14,734 nt of DNA, taken from assembly GCA_025938055.1 (NCBI GenBank), contig JAICQC010000070.1, forward strand, positions 1 through 14,734. The letters run 5' to 3'. The stretch comes from Anaerolineales bacterium (GTDB taxonomy: Bacteria; Chloroflexota; Anaerolineae; Anaerolineales; Villigracilaceae). This document shows positions 7,723-14,645 of the stretch, piece by piece; within the stretch, counting starts at the first letter, position 1, and every line of letters starts with the position of its first letter. Under the pieces are notes generated by a model. The model ran no database searches. It had not been told where the DNA came from and saw nothing but the letters and a program-made list of their open reading frames with translations. The position numbers and the translations under genes were made by a program.

Positions 7723-10335
7723 TTATGTGAGATACGGAACACCATATAAGACAGCCAGAGTGACCAACCCGAGCACGGCGATGACCGTGAAGTAGAGCGA
7801 GGTATTCTCGACGGCGATAAAACGCTGCGACGAGTATTCACCGCGCCGGGCAAAATACTGTATAAACAGATTCATCCCCAGGCCGCCGAGCATCAGGGCA
7901 ACCAGGAAGCCCTCGATCAGGATAAACACAGAAGCATAGGCATGGTCGGAGACGGAGTAATCCTTGGTCAACAAAACATAGATGATGAGACCGGTCCCGG
8001 CAGCGGCGAATAGTAACGACAGCAAAAGACTGCTGCGCAGGGAGGATTGGCTGTCATCATGAATGGCACGCACAGCGCGGGCGTTCGGGATCAGGCTGAG
8101 CAGCCAGAGAACAAGCCCGATCACAGGCAAGGTCCACTGTGGATTCTCAATCCCGGCTGGGGGCCAGACCGGGTTTTCCAGGCGGATGTAAAAGTAACTG
8201 AATAACAGGTCTGCCAGTGCAACGCCGAAGACCAGTAACGTCAGGATCATCCCATTGCGGGCGACCGTGCGTGAGCCGGAGCTTCGCACGAGAATGCCAT
8301 GTTCGCGCGCGAATGTCTGCTCATCCGCCGCATTGGACTGGACTCGAGTGGGCCAGTGCCAGCCAACGATACTTACGATAAAGATCAATGCGCCGATACC
8401 GGCCAGCCAGCGCAGGCTCCAGATCTCGGAGCCGAAGATAATAATGAGACCGATGGAGGAGATGAACGGCCAAATGGATGGCTCCGCCACGCGAAACACT
8501 TCGAGCGGTCTGCCCTCCAGTGTGGACGTGACCAGCGCGGCGCGCCATTTTGTGGGCCAGCGACCCAGCGCCTCCACCAGTCTGCGGGTAGCTTCATTGC
8601 CCTGATGCAATTCCTTCTGCTCCCACAATGGATGCCGGCTGTGCACGATGGGGAGGACGGAAAAGTTGTGCGGCAGCGGAGGGGAACTGGTATGCCACTC
8701 CAGCGAATCCGCATCCCACGGATTGTCACCGGCTGGAATACCCGTTTTCGCGCTCCTGATCAAATTGATCACAAAGATGAGAACGCTCAACGCGATCATA
8801 AATGCGCCAATGCTGGCGATCAGGTTATAAGATTCCCAGCCGATGCCGGAAGCGTAGGTATAAACGCGCCGCGGCATTCCCAGCATCCCGACAATGTGCA
8901 TGGGAAAGAATGTTACATTGAAGCCAATGAACATGCTCCAGAACTGCCATTTGCCGAGACCCTCGTCGAGCATTCTCCCCGTGAATTTGGGAAGCCAGTA
9001 ATAGAACGCCGCGAAAAGCGGGAACGTGACTCCGCCGATCAGCACGTAATGGAAGTGAGCGACCACAAAATACGAGTCGTGTACCTGGCTGTCGAACGGG
9101 ATGGATGCCACCATCACACCTGTAATCCCGCCCAGCACAAAGATGACGAGAAAACCCGCCACGAACAGCATGGGCGTGTTCCAACGCGGCCGCCCGCGCA
9201 GGATCGTAGTGATCCAGGCAAAGACCTGAATGCCTGCCGGGATGGCGATCATGGTACTGGCGGCTGTGAAGAATGTCATCGCGACCGTTGGCAAGCCGAC
9301 TGTGAACATATGATGCGCCCACAAACCAAAGCTGATGAATCCTGTCGCAACGATGGCAACAACGATCAGGGAATAACCCACAATCGGGCGGCGGGCGAAG
9401 ACAGGCACGACCATCGAGACGATACCGGTCGCCGGAATGAACTGGATGTAGACCTCGGGATGTCCGAAGATCCAGAAGAGGTGCTGCCAGAGGATCGGCG
9501 TGCCGCCCGCTTCGGTGTTAAAGAACTGCGTCCCGAAATGGCGGTCTGCTTCCATCAACATGCTGGCGACGAAGAGGGTTGTGAACGCGAAGATAATAGC
9601 GAAGGATGTCACCAGCATCGCCCAGGCAAAGAGCGGCATACGGCTCAGTGACATACCTGGCGCGCGCATGTTGAGGATCGAAATGATGATCTCGATCCCT
9701 GCCGCGATCGCAGAGACTTCCGCCACGCTGAGCGCCATCAACCAGAAATCCATGGCGATGCCCGGCGAGTAACGCGGTCCCGACAATGGGACATAGGCAA
9801 ACCAGCCGTTGGCTGGCACCGCATCAAAAAGGAAACTGGCATAAAAGAGAAGCCCGCCAAACAGAAAGACCCAGAAGCTGAAGACTCCCAGCCGCGGGTA
9901 CGGCATTTCGCGATTCCCCAGGATGAAGGGCATCAGCAGGATGGTAAACCCTTCGATGATCGGCACCACAAACAAGAACATCATGGTCGAGCCGTGCATG
10001 GTGAAAAACTCGTTGTAGGCATCCGGTGAAAGGAAGGTATTCTCCGCCCGCGCCAACTGTACGCGCATCAGGAGGGCGTTAATTCCCCCCAGCACAAAGA
10101 AACCAAAGGCCGTGAAGATCAGGCGCATGCCGATGGCGTCGTTCTGTAAGGCTCGCAGACGCCCGATGAGTGTGGGCTCCGGGTCTTCCCATTGACGCCG
10201 CAGCGCGTCATCCTGGACAGGGTGTTTTAGCAATTCCTCTGTATCGGAGGGGTCCAACTCGGGGTGGAGGTATTCCTCAGAGGGTCGTTCGTCCCTTCCG
10301 GCGTCTTCAGGGTTGGCAGGTATGGATATGCTCAT
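7723..10335 (-). CDS. ctaD: Cytochrome c oxidase subunit I fused to subunit III (caa3 type)
   Basis: 870 aa. Residues 60 to about 575 are haem-copper oxidase subunit I. H114 and H429 would bind haem a, H427 haem a3, and H292, H341 and H342 CuB. GHPEVY (291-296) carries the gating Glu (E294) and the Tyr crosslinked to His (Y296), as in A1-type oxidases. R489-R490 match the propionate-binding arginines. After a linker with two more spans, residues from about 690 resemble subunit III: WPPAG (724-728), then five or so membrane helices to the end. A I-III fusion is known from Thermus caa3. Oddly, the D-channel and K-channel residues differ from the textbook: E143 replaces Asp132, I132 and G150 replace Asn121 and Asn139, and Q370 replaces Lys362 (Rhodobacter numbering, aligned by eye). 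It starts 1 base after ctaC, with GGAG 4 bases upstream. Confidence 0.96.
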   Translation of the reverse strand: MSISIPANPEDAGRDERPSEEYLHPELDPSDTEELLKHPVQDDALRRQWEDPEPTLIGRLRALQNDAIGMRLIFTAFGFFVLGGINALLMRVQLARAENTFLSPDAYNEFFTMHGSTMMFLFVVPIIEGFTILLMPFILGNREMPYPRLGVFSFWVFLFGGLLFYASFLFDAVPANGWFAYVPLSGPRYSPGIAMDFWLMALSVAEVSAIAAGIEIIISILNMRAPGMSLSRMPLFAWAMLVTSFAIIFAFTTLFVASMLMEADRHFGTQFFNTEAGGTPILWQHLFWIFGHPEVYIQFIPATGIVSMVVPVFARRPIVGYSLIVVAIVATGFISFGLWAHHMFTVGLPTVAMTFFTAASTMIAIPAGIQVFAWITTILRGRPRWNTPMLFVAGFLVIFVLGGITGVMVASIPFDSQVHDSYFVVAHFHYVLIGGVTFPLFAAFYYWLPKFTGRMLDEGLGKWQFWSMFIGFNVTFFPMHIVGMLGMPRRVYTYASGIGWESYNLIASIGAFMIALSVLIFVINLIRSAKTGIPAGDNPWDADSLEWHTSSPPLPHNFSVLPIVHSRHPLWEQKELHQGNEATRRLVEALGRWPTKWRAALVTSTLEGRPLEVFRVAEPSIWPFISSIGLIIIFGSEIWSLRWLAGIGALIFIVSIVGWHWPTRVQSNAADEQTFAREHGILVRSSGSRTVARNGMILTLLVFGVALADLLFSYFYIRLENPVWPPAGIENPQWTLPVIGLVLWLLSLIPNARAVRAIHDDSQSSLRSSLLLSLLFAAAGTGLIIYVLLTKDYSVSDHAYASVFILIEGFLVALMLGGLGMNLFIQYFARRGEYSSQRFIAVENTSLYFTVIAVLGLVTLAVLYGVPYLT

Positions 10336-10336
10336 T

Positions 10337-11389
10337 TCACTCCAGGGTCTTCATATAGGCTAACAACGCCTGTAGCTCTTCGCCGCTCAAGTCCATAGGC
10401 GGCATCTTGTTTCCGGGTTTGATCGCCTGGGCATCCACGATCCAGCCTGCCAGGTTGCCTGTTGTATTTTCCAGAATACCGGCGCCGATGGTCCGTCGGC
10501 TGGCAATATGCGTCAGGTCAGGACCCAGATCGCCCGAGGCGTTCGTGCCGTCGATGTTATGACAGTACACACAGGCAGAGCCCAGAAAGATTTCCCGTCC
10601 TTCAAATGCCAGCTCATCTTCAGGAGCTTCAGGGATGGATTGCTGGCGCGCCAGCCAGGAAGCGAACTCCTGTTCCGTTTGAACAATGACCATCAACTGC
10701 ATCTTGGCATGCTGCGTGCCGCAGAACTCCGCGCACTCTGCCCAGTATTCCCCTGTTTTCTCAGCAAGGATCACCAGGTCATTCACCTGATTCGGGAGCA
10801 GGTCGAGCTTGCCGCTGAGTTCTGGTACCCATAGGCTGTGGATGACATCCTTCGTGACAAGTCGCAGAGTGACCGGCTGCCCTACAGGAATATGGATTTC
10901 ATTCGCGGTCTCAAAGCCCTGTTCTGCATATTGGACCTCCCACCACCATTGACGCCCGATCACATTGATGATCAGTCCCTCCTCAGCATTGAATATCTGA
11001 TGGTTCGACCGCATCGTACCCAGGTTCAATCCGAATAGCACCAGGAGCACCAGTCCGGTGAAGCCTGCGCCCCACGTCAGCACAATGCCATTTCCCTGGT
11101 TGGGCATTCGTAATTCCGCTTCAAAATCATAGGCGCGGTTTCCTCGGGCTGCATAAAAAAAATAGATCATGACCCCGATATAGATCAGGCTGCCAAGGAT
11201 GATCATGAACCAGCTCAAGCCCGCTATCCGCGCCGCAACCGGTCCCTGCGGTGCAAACATGGATGGGGTACGAATGAAACTGTTTTCAACAGGGGAGCAA
11301 CTACCAAGCAAAACACAGTTGATCACGAGCCACCCTAGAACAATGCCCCATCCATGTTTATTACCAGGCATCAAAACTTTCTTTATCAT
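10337..11389 (-). CDS. ctaC: Cytochrome c oxidase subunit II with C-terminal cytochrome c domain (caa3 type)
   Basis: 350 aa. The N-terminal signal ends in a lipobox LLGSC (C31), and two membrane spans follow at about 56-80 and 103-122. The CuA domain contains WWWEVQY (148-154), H184, then C219, E221, C223, H227 and M230 in ECAEFCGTQHAKM, a complete CuA ligand set. Residues about 260-350 are a fused class I cytochrome c with CVYCH (273-277) and M329 or M332 in KMPPM as axial ligand. The subunit accepts electrons at the haem and passes them through CuA to ctaD. The fused haem domain defines the caa3 subtype. ATG 11389 lies 6 bases after the preceding stop, and its ribosome site is weak. ATG 11371 (MPGNK) is a possible later start that would keep the lipobox. 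Confidence 0.95.
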   Translation of the reverse strand: MIKKVLMPGNKHGWGIVLGWLVINCVLLGSCSPVENSFIRTPSMFAPQGPVAARIAGLSWFMIILGSLIYIGVMIYFFYAARGNRAYDFEAELRMPNQGNGIVLTWGAGFTGLVLLVLFGLNLGTMRSNHQIFNAEEGLIINVIGRQWWWEVQYAEQGFETANEIHIPVGQPVTLRLVTKDVIHSLWVPELSGKLDLLPNQVNDLVILAEKTGEYWAECAEFCGTQHAKMQLMVIVQTEQEFASWLARQQSIPEAPEDELAFEGREIFLGSACVYCHNIDGTNASGDLGPDLTHIASRRTIGAGILENTTGNLAGWIVDAQAIKPGNKMPPMDLSGEELQALLAYMKTLE

Positions 11390-11395
11390 GAACGA

Positions 11396-11809
11396 TTAAC
11401 AGGGTTGTAAAAAGAGCGCGGGAATGCCGGTTAGTAAGATGACAAGTGCAAACAGGATGCTCAATAAAAGTCCGCTTAAATACATGAAATCGACTGGTCC
11501 TTCGAACCAACGTGAGCCATCTCGGAACTGCTCTCTTAAGTTGCGCTCGGCATGGATGCTTCTCCAGCCGCGATAGGAGCTCAGGCTGAACAGGGCTGTT
11601 CCGATCACAGCAAGCAGAGTTAATACGATCACGATGAAAGAAAGTCCGTTGAATCCCAGGATGCTAAAATTCCACCCTGCCTGACAAGAGGCTTCGACGA
11701 GCAAATAGCTCACGAGGAAATGAACAGACCATAGGATGGGTCCCGCCAGTAACTGGATCCATAACACCCATGGTTTAATCTCCTGCCTGGACGGTACAAA
11801 CTCAGACAT
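11396..11809 (-). CDS. Small three-TM membrane protein, first gene of the oxidase operon
   Basis: 137 aa, not assigned to a named family. Start ATG 11809 is chosen for GGAG 7 bases upstream. A longer frame back to ATG 11908 would begin at the predicted transcription start and adds sequence with no protein-like features. Three hydrophobic spans are seen at about 13-40, 55-77 and 108-133. The first contains LLAGPILWSVHFLVSYLL with a following Cys pattern. A polar loop (78-107, rich in Arg and Glu) separates spans two and three. Uncharacterised proteins with a GPxxWxxHF-like first helix are found beside cox genes elsewhere, to my recollection. It could be a subunit IV analogue or an assembly factor, inferred only from position. 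Confidence 0.82.
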   Translation of the reverse strand: MSEFVPSRQEIKPWVLWIQLLAGPILWSVHFLVSYLLVEASCQAGWNFSILGFNGLSFIVIVLTLLAVIGTALFSLSSYRGWRSIHAERNLREQFRDGSRWFEGPVDFMYLSGLLLSILFALVILLTGIPALFLQPC

Positions 11810-11916
11810 CCCGGTTCTCCAATAACCAACATAAACCCTGGGCAGGAGGAGATGCAACAAAGTAGTTGTCATGTTGGTTGGTTTGGTCATTACATCCCCT
11901 GTGCACACTTTAAACC

Positions 11917-11945
11917 ATTGTACAAAATTTAGTCTGCTGTCTCAA
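11917..11945 (-). promoter_or_regulatory. Sigma70-type promoter of the oxidase/dehydrogenase operon
   Basis: On the minus strand TTGAGA (11945-11940), a 17-base spacer and TACAAT (11922-11917) make a near-consensus promoter. Transcription would start near 11910, leaving a leader of about 100 bases before ATG 11809. No second promoter is evident inside the tightly packed operon. Confidence 0.7.
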
Positions 11946-11981
11946 TTAGGGTTTTCCCTTATCTGGACGAAACTCATTCCC

Positions 11982-12001
11982 CATTGAGGAAAGCCTCATT
12001 G
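11982..12001. promoter_or_regulatory. Inverted repeat overlapping the rightward -35 box (possible operator)
   Basis: CATTGAGG and CCTCATTG form an imperfect inverted repeat (7 of 8 positions) around AAAG. It covers the -35 hexamer and part of the spacer of the rightward promoter, where a repressor could block RNA polymerase. The binding protein is unknown. Confidence 0.35.
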
Positions 12002-12011
12002 TGCCTATAAT
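11984..12011 (+). promoter_or_regulatory. Sigma70-type promoter for the PRC-barrel gene leader
   Basis: TTGAGG (11984-11989), a 16-base spacer and a perfect TATAAT (12006-12011). Transcription would start near 12018, about 195 bases before ATG 12213. It stands back to back with the oxidase operon promoter, with about 38 bases between the two -35 boxes. Confidence 0.68.
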
Positions 12012-12017
12012 AGTATT

Positions 12018-12154
12018 GTAAATAGACAGGTACAAAGGTATCTGCCTGCTCCTACATTCATTGTTATTACAAGGCGTCTTCCAACCGAGAAATGTCAGAA
12101 GTAAATACCTCGATGCAGCCACAGCAGGCAGAATCTCTGTCTGCTGTATTTTTT
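12018..12154 (+). ncRNA. Candidate attenuator/riboswitch-like leader (or terminated small RNA)
   Basis: Between the promoter and the PRC-barrel gene is a leader of about 137 bases ending in an intrinsic terminator. TCTGCCTGCT (12041-12050) is perfectly complementary over 10 bases to AGCAGGCAGA (12123-12132), the 5' arm of the terminator stem. The two pairings exclude each other, the usual arrangement of antiterminator and terminator. Between them lie about 70 bases with small hairpins such as TTGT-TATT-ACAA (12061-12072). I do not recognise a known riboswitch class. It could instead be a stand-alone small RNA of about 135 nt. Confidence 0.5.
12121..12154 (+). terminator. Intrinsic terminator inside the leader of the PRC-barrel gene
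   Basis: An 11-bp stem (12121-12131 with 12137-12147, one G-U pair) has a 5-base loop AATCT, followed by ATTTTTT (12148-12154). It sits about 60 bases before ATG 12213 and downstream of the only good promoter, so the gene can be expressed only by readthrough unless another promoter exists. Confidence 0.75.
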
Positions 12155-12212
12155 GGGACGCCCCGAACTGATGAGCAGTTAACGATGTAAATAGAAGATT
12201 GGAGGCTATATA

Positions 12213-12932
12213 ATGATCAAATTGGAACTTCGAGAGGGCGCAGCTGTGTTTACGCCGCGCGATGAACAGGTTGGAAAGGTCAACGGCTTTGTGCTCGATC
12301 CGGCAACGAATGAGGTGACCCACATTATCGTCCAAAAAGGCTGGCTCCTGCCGGAGGATAAAGTCGTGCCATTCGAGATGGTCGGCTCTGCCACAGAGGA
12401 CAGAGTTGTGTTGAAAGAAGAGATCGATAACTTCGACCAATTGCCGCCCTTCGAGGAGACACACTACATCAGAACGCGTGAGGCAGATACTGATAGAGGT
12501 GTGCCGCCCTCACCCATCGCAGCAACACGCGGTGACCCGGGCAATGCCACGGATATCAGCCGGAGCACAGGAGCAGCATCCTCTCTCGCGCCTGCTTATT
12601 ACTGGTATCCGCCTCACGGGTATATTGGCTACCCAGTCGGATACACCGGTTGGCCCCCCATGGAAACTGTCCGCAATATCCCGGAGGATACAATTCACCT
12701 CAAGGAAGGCACAGATGTCATGAGTGCTGATGGGGAACATGTGGGTGATGTTGAACGGTTGATCATCGAACCCGATTCGAATAAGACGACTCATTTTGTG
12801 ATTTCCCAGGGATTGCTCTTCAAAGATCGGAAGCTCGTCCCCGTTCACTGGGTGAGATCCGTTGACGAGGAGAAAGTTCAACTCAGCGTTACATCACAGT
12901 TGCTCGAGCAGCTCCCGTCTTATGAGGCGTAA
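12213..12932 (+). CDS. Double PRC-barrel domain protein
   Basis: 239 aa. GGAGG lies 7 bases before ATG 12213. Two copies of a PRC-barrel domain are seen, residues about 2-80 and 160-237. The copies match each other in order: REGAAVFTPRDEQVGKV against KEGTDVMSADGEHVGDV, EVTHIIVQKGWLL against KTTHFVISQGLLF, KVVPFEMV against KLVPVHWV, and each ends in QLP followed by an acidic stretch. A linker (81-159) begins polar and becomes rich in Tyr, Pro and Gly (YYWYPPHGYIGYPVGY). There is no signal peptide or membrane span, so it is probably cytoplasmic. PRC barrels occur in photosynthetic reaction centre H subunits, RimM and many stress-related proteins; the partner here is unknown. Expression is likely controlled by the leader terminator at 12121-12154. 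Confidence 0.9.
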   Translation: MIKLELREGAAVFTPRDEQVGKVNGFVLDPATNEVTHIIVQKGWLLPEDKVVPFEMVGSATEDRVVLKEEIDNFDQLPPFEETHYIRTREADTDRGVPPSPIAATRGDPGNATDISRSTGAASSLAPAYYWYPPHGYIGYPVGYTGWPPMETVRNIPEDTIHLKEGTDVMSADGEHVGDVERLIIEPDSNKTTHFVISQGLLFKDRKLVPVHWVRSVDEEKVQLSVTSQLLEQLPSYEA

Positions 12933-12950
12933 ACCAGTGTAACCAGACCC

Positions 12951-12990
12951 AAAGGGTGTGGAGGTTAGGTCGTCCACACCCTTTCTTTGT
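12951..12990 (+). terminator. Rho-independent terminator after the PRC-barrel gene
   Basis: A perfect 12-bp stem (12951-12962 with 12973-12984), a 10-base loop and a T-rich end (TTTCTTTGTTG), 18 bases past the stop codon. It insulates the YihY-like gene from transcription of the PRC-barrel gene. Confidence 0.9.
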
Positions 12991-13060
12991 TGAGTGTCCC
13001 TCCAAAGCTGCTCCTGGCTTTGTCTGTGCAGAAGAATAATGGGAACTGCCTTTATCAAAA

Positions 13061-13975
13061 ATGAAGCAGGTTTTATCGCTCAATCAGTTGGAGCAGATCG
13101 CTGAGGTACTGTTTCTATCCATCAAGGATTTTCTTAAGGATAACGGTCCGCAGTGGGCGGCTGCTATTGCGTATTACAGCCTGCTTTCCATATTTCCCCT
13201 GCTACTGGCAGCAACGGCAGTCGCAGCTTATTTCGTCGATTCTCAATGGGCGATCCAGCAGGGATCCCGCCTGATTGGCGAGTTTCTTCCCGGCAGTGTG
13301 CAATTTATCCGTGAGATCGTGCAGGAGATCATCGAGGCGCGTGGCGAGGTGAGTTTCTTTTCGATCCTCATCTTAATTTGGAGCGGTTCGCGAGTATTTG
13401 GCGTGATCACCCGGGCTCTGAATATTGCCTATCATGTCAGTGAGCCATATAGTTTCCTCAAGCGGACATTCATCGAAATGATGATGACATTCACCATTGG
13501 AATCTTGTTTGTTCTCGCCCTTGGGTCACGTTTGCTGATTAGCTTTCTCGAAGGATTAGTCCGTGTTCCTCTCCTCCAACAGGATTCCTTGTTCCGGGTG
13601 CTCGGCTATGCTGTCCCTGCAGTACTGCTGCTGATCAGCCTGTTTCTCACGTACCAATATGTTCCTCGCCGGAGGGTGGAGTGGTGGGTAGCGTTAATAG
13701 GCTCCGTCACATTCACCGCGTTGTTTCTGGTCGTCCAGCCATTATTTATCAGTTACATCGAGACATTTGCCAATTACAGCCTGGTCTATGGTCCCCTGGC
13801 GGTTGTGATTACCCTGATCTTCTGGATCTGGCTGGTAGCCAATCTGCTTCTCCTGTGCGGCGAGATCGTCTCACATATTCAAGATATGCTGGTAGAGGAA
13901 AGATCAGAAAGTGAAGTGGAAGAAGAGCACGAGCAACGCGATCCCACAAGCCCAAAGCATGAATCGAACACCTGA
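13061..13975 (+). CDS. YihY/BrkB family inner-membrane protein
   Basis: 304 aa with about six membrane spans (roughly 33-57, 95-117, 132-160, 178-200, 208-232 and 243-268). The family signature is clear in span one: WAAAIAYYSLLSIFPLLL (32-49). SGSRVFGVITRALN follows at about 105-118, and VYGPLAVVITLIFWIWLVAN near the last span. The family was once called ribonuclease BN, but that activity belongs to another protein; its function remains uncertain. The tail from about 275 is highly charged and acidic (EERSESEVEEEHEQ) and probably cytoplasmic. No strong Shine-Dalgarno precedes ATG 13061. A terminator separates it from the PRC-barrel gene, so it should have its own promoter, which I could not pin down. 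It faces the MgtC-like gene convergently. Confidence 0.92.
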   Translation: MKQVLSLNQLEQIAEVLFLSIKDFLKDNGPQWAAAIAYYSLLSIFPLLLAATAVAAYFVDSQWAIQQGSRLIGEFLPGSVQFIREIVQEIIEARGEVSFFSILILIWSGSRVFGVITRALNIAYHVSEPYSFLKRTFIEMMMTFTIGILFVLALGSRLLISFLEGLVRVPLLQQDSLFRVLGYAVPAVLLLISLFLTYQYVPRRRVEWWVALIGSVTFTALFLVVQPLFISYIETFANYSLVYGPLAVVITLIFWIWLVANLLLLCGEIVSHIQDMLVEERSESEVEEEHEQRDPTSPKHESNT

Positions 13976-14063
13976 TGCAGCCGGCACGGGTCACGGACCA
14001 CCATCAGGAATCCACGTGGCGGCTTGACTTTGATTTTGCGCGGTCGACGATCAGCATCAGCCC

Positions 14064-14480
14064 TCAGTTGATGAAAAGATTCAGCAGGGCAGCGCCAACC
14101 GCCAGAACGTAGGCGTCCAGTGCCACGGCGATGCCAATTGCAGCCACCGATAGAATGGACGCACTGGTCGTCAGACCCTCCACGACCCGCTCGCCCTCCT
14201 GGCTGTATTTGAGGATGGTCCCTGCGCCGAGAAAACTGATGCCCACCACAATAGCTTCCACCACACGTACCGGGTCAGCCCTCAGAATATCGCGCGGCTC
14301 GAACGAGGAGAGCAGGAGATCCGCGAGCATAACGAAAAATGCAGCCGTGCCACCGACCAGCATGTGGGTTCGCAGTCCGGCGGGCCTTTCCGCAAATTCG
14401 CGCTCAATGCCAACGATTCCTCCGAGAAGCGCGGCGATAATGATCTTGCCCAGCATTTGAAATTCGGCGGCTATCTCCAT
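14064..14480 (-). CDS. MgtC/SapB family membrane protein
   Basis: 138 aa from ATG 14480, chosen because AAGGGAG lies 12 bases upstream and the protein then begins just before the first span. Extending to ATG 14546 adds 22 polar residues of no recognised type. Four hydrophobic spans are seen. Family motifs are GGIVGIERE (20-28), AGLRTHMLVGG (34-44), DPVRVVEAIVVGISFLGAG (69-87), then GLTTSAS (102-108) and AAIGIAVA (113-120). Only the membrane domain typical of the family is present; the C-terminal ACT-like domain of true MgtC is absent, as in many SapB-type members. In pathogens MgtC aids growth at low magnesium and modulates ATP synthase, but short environmental homologues are not characterised. 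The gene is convergent with the YihY-like gene across an 88-base gap without a clear terminator. Confidence 0.9.
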   Translation of the reverse strand: MEIAAEFQMLGKIIIAALLGGIVGIEREFAERPAGLRTHMLVGGTAAFFVMLADLLLSSFEPRDILRADPVRVVEAIVVGISFLGAGTILKYSQEGERVVEGLTTSASILSVAAIGIAVALDAYVLAVGAALLNLFIN

Positions 14481-14645
14481 AATAGAATTCAACTCCCTTC
14501 CAATGGCACACGATTCCGTGTTTTCCGTCCCTTTAATATAGAGCAAAAGAAGGAAATTCTTATAGGGATAATCCCCGCTCAGGATAGGTAATTCCCTAAC
14601 CGTATTTGAGCAAAGAGTGGTTCCAATTTGGGTTGGATCGAAGTG

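Noticed and set aside
8299..9651. 450-residue open frame on the plus strand opposite ctaD
   Set aside because: It is an antisense shadow of the subunit I reading frame; the His/Asp/Arg-rich composition comes from complementing its codons, and ctaD is unmistakable.
11946..12464. 172-residue open frame on the minus strand across the divergent promoters
   Set aside because: It runs antisense to the PRC-barrel gene and through both promoters and the leader terminator, with no family resemblance.
13039..13104. ATG 13039 as an alternative start for the YihY-like gene
   Set aside because: It is in a different frame and stops after about 21 codons; ATG 13061 is the first in-frame start.
13976..14063. 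Possible bidirectional terminator between the convergent YihY-like and MgtC-like genes
   Set aside because: The best pairing (GCCGGCAC with GTGGCGGC) contains a mismatch, has a loop of about 35 bases and only a loose T-rich tail.
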